Assembly: GCA_049511115.1 (NCBI GenBank)
Contig: JBEKYH010000235.1
Coordinates: forward strand, 1 to 7,711
Direction of reading: 5' to 3'
DNA: 7,711 bases
Source: JBEKYH01 sp049511115
Lineage (GTDB): Bacteria; Planctomycetota; Phycisphaerae; Tepidisphaerales; Tepidisphaeraceae
The notes under the pieces are model-generated. The model saw only the letters and a list, made by a program, of their open reading frames with translations, was not told the origin of the DNA and did no database searches. Shown one piece after another: positions 5,784-7,711 of this stretch. Numbering within the stretch: position 1 is the stretch's first letter; every line of letters starts with the position of its first letter. A program made the position numbers and the translations under genes.

Positions 5784-6725
5784 TCATCCCGTGAAAGCGC
5801 CCCGTGCCCGCGGATCATGCCGCGCCAGCCGCTGCAGAAGATAATCCACTTCCGCCTTCGCCGTCGCGTTGAGCGAAGCCCCGGGCACCCGCTGCGCCTC
5901 ATACGCAATCGCGCCGCGCTTCCGCAACACATATTTCCGCACCGCCAACCCGATCCCCTGCTGCTGTTCGTAACGGATCAGCGGAAGGTGCGCATCAAAC
6001 AGGTCATGCGCCGCATCCCGCCGCCCTTGCTGCGAATGGTTCACCACATCGACCAGCATGTCCGGAAACGCGTAGCCGGTCATGGCCCCATCGGCCCCGC
6101 GCTCCATCTCGAAATCCAGAAATAACCCGCCATTGCCGGTAAGAATCGACAGGGGCCGCAGCGTCCCCTCGCGTTGAAATCCGCGCAGCGCGGTAATCTT
6201 TTCCAGTCCCGGCCAGTCTTCATGCTTGAGCATCACACACGACGGGTTATCCATCACAATCTGCCGGATGACTTTCGGCGTCATCACCACGCTCAGCACC
6301 AGCGGATAATCCTGAATGACGAACGGAATATCCGTCCCGATCGCCGCTGCCGCTTGCGCGTAATAGTTAATGATCTGATCGTCCGTGCGCAGCGAGGAGG
6401 GCGGCGCGACCATGACGCCGGCCGCCCCACCGTCCATCACTCCCCGAGCCAGCGACCGCATGGCCGCAAATCCCGGCGCCGACACACCAACAACCACCGG
6501 CACTTTCGCCCGTCGGACCACTTGATTGGAAAGCGCCAGCGCCTCGTCCGCATCGAGCTTGGGCGCTTCGCCCATAATGCCCAGAATCGTCAGTCCGCTC
6601 ACGCCGCAGGACAGATAAAAGTCCGTCATGCGATCCACCGATGCGACATCCACCGCGCCATCCGGCGTGAATGGCGTTACCGCGATCGCAAACACACCGT
6701 TGGCTGTATGGTCCAGTTTCATCAT
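5784..6725 (-). CDS. DapA-family (class I Schiff-base) lyase/dehydratase, probable 2-keto-3-deoxy sugar acid enzyme
   Basis: This is 313 residues, the usual size for the dihydrodipicolinate synthase/N-acetylneuraminate lyase family, which acts on alpha-keto acids in the cytoplasm through a Lys Schiff base. Visible landmarks are VTPFTPDG (15-22), GIMGEAPKL (49-57, the GxxGE phosphate/carboxylate-loop region), QDYP with Tyr140, and VMLKHED with the probable Schiff-base Lys167. The adjacent IlvD/EDD dehydratase suggests 2-keto-3-deoxy-L-arabinonate dehydratase or a close relative rather than lysine biosynthesis; a keto-deoxy-acid aldolase is the alternative. The frame opens at a TTG (6740), but ATG at 6725 or 6722 is preferred because GGAG/AGGA sits just before them. 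The start is 20 nt after the dehydratase stop, consistent with one transcript. Confidence 0.88.
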   Translation of the reverse strand: MMKLDHTANGVFAIAVTPFTPDGAVDVASVDRMTDFYLSCGVSGLTILGIMGEAPKLDADEALALSNQVVRRAKVPVVVGVSAPGFAAMRSLARGVMDGGAAGVMVAPPSSLRTDDQIINYYAQAAAAIGTDIPFVIQDYPLVLSVVMTPKVIRQIVMDNPSCVMLKHEDWPGLEKITALRGFQREGTLRPLSILTGNGGLFLDFEMERGADGAMTGYAFPDMLVDVVNHSQQGRRDAAHDLFDAHLPLIRYEQQQGIGLAVRKYVLRKRGAIAYEAQRVPGASLNATAKAEVDYLLQRLARHDPRARGAFTG

Positions 6726-6729
6726 CCAG

Positions 6730-6738
6730 TCCTGCTCC
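6730..6738 (-). promoter_or_regulatory. Ribosome binding site of the DapA-family gene
   Basis: GGAGCAGGA on the - strand offers GGAG 9 nt, and AGGA 4 nt, before the ATG at 6725, or 7 nt (AGGA) before the ATG at 6722. It favours one of these ATGs over the upstream in-frame TTG, which would overlap the GGAG itself. Confidence 0.6.
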
Positions 6739-6745
6739 AATGTCG

Positions 6746-7711
6746 CTAATCTCTCAATAGAAAATCAAAATCGCACCCCTGATCGGCCTGCAGCACGCTT
6801 TCCTCAAACAGTCTCGCGTAACCGCGCGTCGGGGTTTCCCGCTTCGGCGGTGATTTCTTCCATGCGGCCAGGCGGCGCTGCATCTCCGCGTTGTCGATCA
6901 GCAAATCAATCCGCCGCGCCTCCACGTCCAGCATGATCCGGTCCCCTGTCTGAACAACCGCCAGCGGTCCGCCAACCGCCGACTCCGGTGTGATATGCAA
7001 CACGACCGTGCCAAACGCCGTGCCGCTCATCCGCGCATCGGAAATGCGCACCATGTCTTTGACCCCCTGCCGCGCCAGTTTCATCGGGATCGGCAGATAC
7101 CCCGCCTCCGGCATTCCCGGCGCGCCCTTAGGCCCTGCGTTGCGCAAAACCAGAACATCGTCGCCATGTACATCAAAATCCGCCTGGTCGATGCGCGCGG
7201 CCATATCTTCCACGGATTCAAACACCACTGCCCGTCCGGTATGGCGCGTGAGATGTGCAGACGCCGCCGAATGCTTAATGACCGCTCCTCGCGGCGCCAG
7301 GTTGCCATGCAGGATGGCCATCGCGCCTTCTTTCTTCAACGGCGCGGCAAAGCTGCGGATCACATCCTGCCCCGGCACTTGCTCCGCCCGCGCAATGCCA
7401 TCGCGCAACGTCCCGCCGCCGACGGTAGGCACGTCGAGATCGAGAAACGCGCTCAGCTCGCGCATGAGCGCCGGCAACCCGCCGGCATGGTGAAAATGCT
7501 CCATGTAATGCTCACCCGACGGCTTGAGGTTGAGCAAAACCGGTATTTCCCTCCCCAGCTTGTCGAACGCATCAAGATCAACTTTCACGCCCGCTCTTCC
7601 CGCCATGGCCATCAAGTGAATCAACCCGTTGGTGGAGCCGCCAATCGCCTGCAATACGATCATCGCATTTCGCACCGAGGCTGACGTAATCAACTCGCTC
7701 GGGCGGGGAGT
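6746..7711 (-). CDS. IlvD/EDD-family sugar-acid dehydratase, C-terminal part (L-arabinonate dehydratase-like)
   Basis: 321 residues are visible. The frame runs to the window edge, so the N-terminal region with the iron-sulfur cysteines is missing. IlvD/EDD enzymes dehydrate dihydroxy or sugar acids to 2-keto-3-deoxy acids. Visible blocks are QAIGGSTNGLIHLMA, PSGEHYMEHFHHAGGLPALM, GNLAPRGAVIKHSAAS, VLRNAGPKGAPGMPEAG and RISDARMSGTAFGTVVLH. The last block carries the probable catalytic Ser, and its DARMSGT(A/S)(F/Y)GTVVLH form is, to my knowledge, typical of the pentonate/aldonate dehydratase branch (L-arabinonate, D-xylonate) rather than of branched-chain amino acid IlvD. Its TAG stop is 20 nt before the DapA-family ATG, matching the dehydratase pair of the non-phosphorylative L-arabinose pathway. 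D-xylonate, galactonate or another aldonate remains possible. Confidence 0.88.
   Translation of the reverse strand, partial: TPRPSELITSASVRNAMIVLQAIGGSTNGLIHLMAMAGRAGVKVDLDAFDKLGREIPVLLNLKPSGEHYMEHFHHAGGLPALMRELSAFLDLDVPTVGGGTLRDGIARAEQVPGQDVIRSFAAPLKKEGAMAILHGNLAPRGAVIKHSAASAHLTRHTGRAVVFESVEDMAARIDQADFDVHGDDVLVLRNAGPKGAPGMPEAGYLPIPMKLARQGVKDMVRISDARMSGTAFGTVVLHITPESAVGGPLAVVQTGDRIMLDVEARRIDLLIDNAEMQRRLAAWKKSPPKRETPTRGYARLFEESVLQADQGCDFDFLLRD

Noticed and set aside
5034..6125. Long open frame (363 codons) on the + strand opposite the CBM9/PKD and DapA-family genes
   Set aside because: It is antisense to two well-supported genes, its Arg/His/Pro-rich translation is typical of the complement of GC-rich coding DNA, and it has no motif.
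6995..7684. Open frames on the + strand opposite the dehydratase (also 6174-6749)
   Set aside because: They are antisense shadows of conserved IlvD/EDD and DapA sequence, with Arg/His-rich, motif-free translations.

Overview
The window most resembles a high-GC, polysaccharide-degrading environmental bacterium of the Planctomycetota or a neighbouring phylum. This is inferred from the protein types: a right-handed beta-helix protein with a choice-of-anchor Q domain and Ig/PKD-like tail, a Tat-exported GH28-like lipoprotein, a secreted CBM9-like/PKD protein, and a small helical protein of a type I associate with planctomycetes. No rRNA or other taxonomic marker is present, so the assignment is tentative.

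Layout. On the + strand, 3-1541 is the C-terminal part of a large secreted beta-helix/Ig/PKD-like protein that begins before the window. Everything else is on the - strand and converges on it with a 15-nt gap. Read in transcription order, the - strand holds: (i) the C-terminal part of an IlvD/EDD-family sugar-acid dehydratase (from beyond 7711 to 6746); (ii) a DapA-family lyase (6725-5784); (iii) a secreted CBM9-like + PKD protein (5732-4608); (iv) about 570 bases without a supported gene; (v) a toxin-first RelE/ParE-type toxin and XRE antitoxin module with a third overlapping small gene (3990-3102); and (vi) a GH28-like beta-helix lipoprotein (2954-1557).

How it fits together. Genes i-iii and vi look like one sugar-utilisation locus: exported carbohydrate-active proteins beside a cytoplasmic dehydratase + DapA-type enzyme pair, the combination known from the non-phosphorylative aldonate route (L-arabinonate to 2-keto-3-deoxy-L-arabinonate to alpha-ketoglutarate semialdehyde). 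The exact sugar is not provable here.

The most interesting structure is a 59-bp direct repeat (2946-3004 and 4603-4661, 53/59 identical by my hand alignment) that brackets the toxin-antitoxin segment. The right copy is the genuine 3' end of the CBM9/PKD gene. The left copy preserves the same reading frame, the same last residues and the same TGA stop, and that stop overlaps the ATG of the GH28-like gene. Either a toxin-antitoxin cassette entered a PKD-GH28 gene junction and left or brought a duplicate gene end, or a second PKD-tailed gene was deleted down to its last codons. Both readings imply that the GH28-like gene was once translationally coupled to a PKD-tailed gene and is now separated from it by an addiction module.
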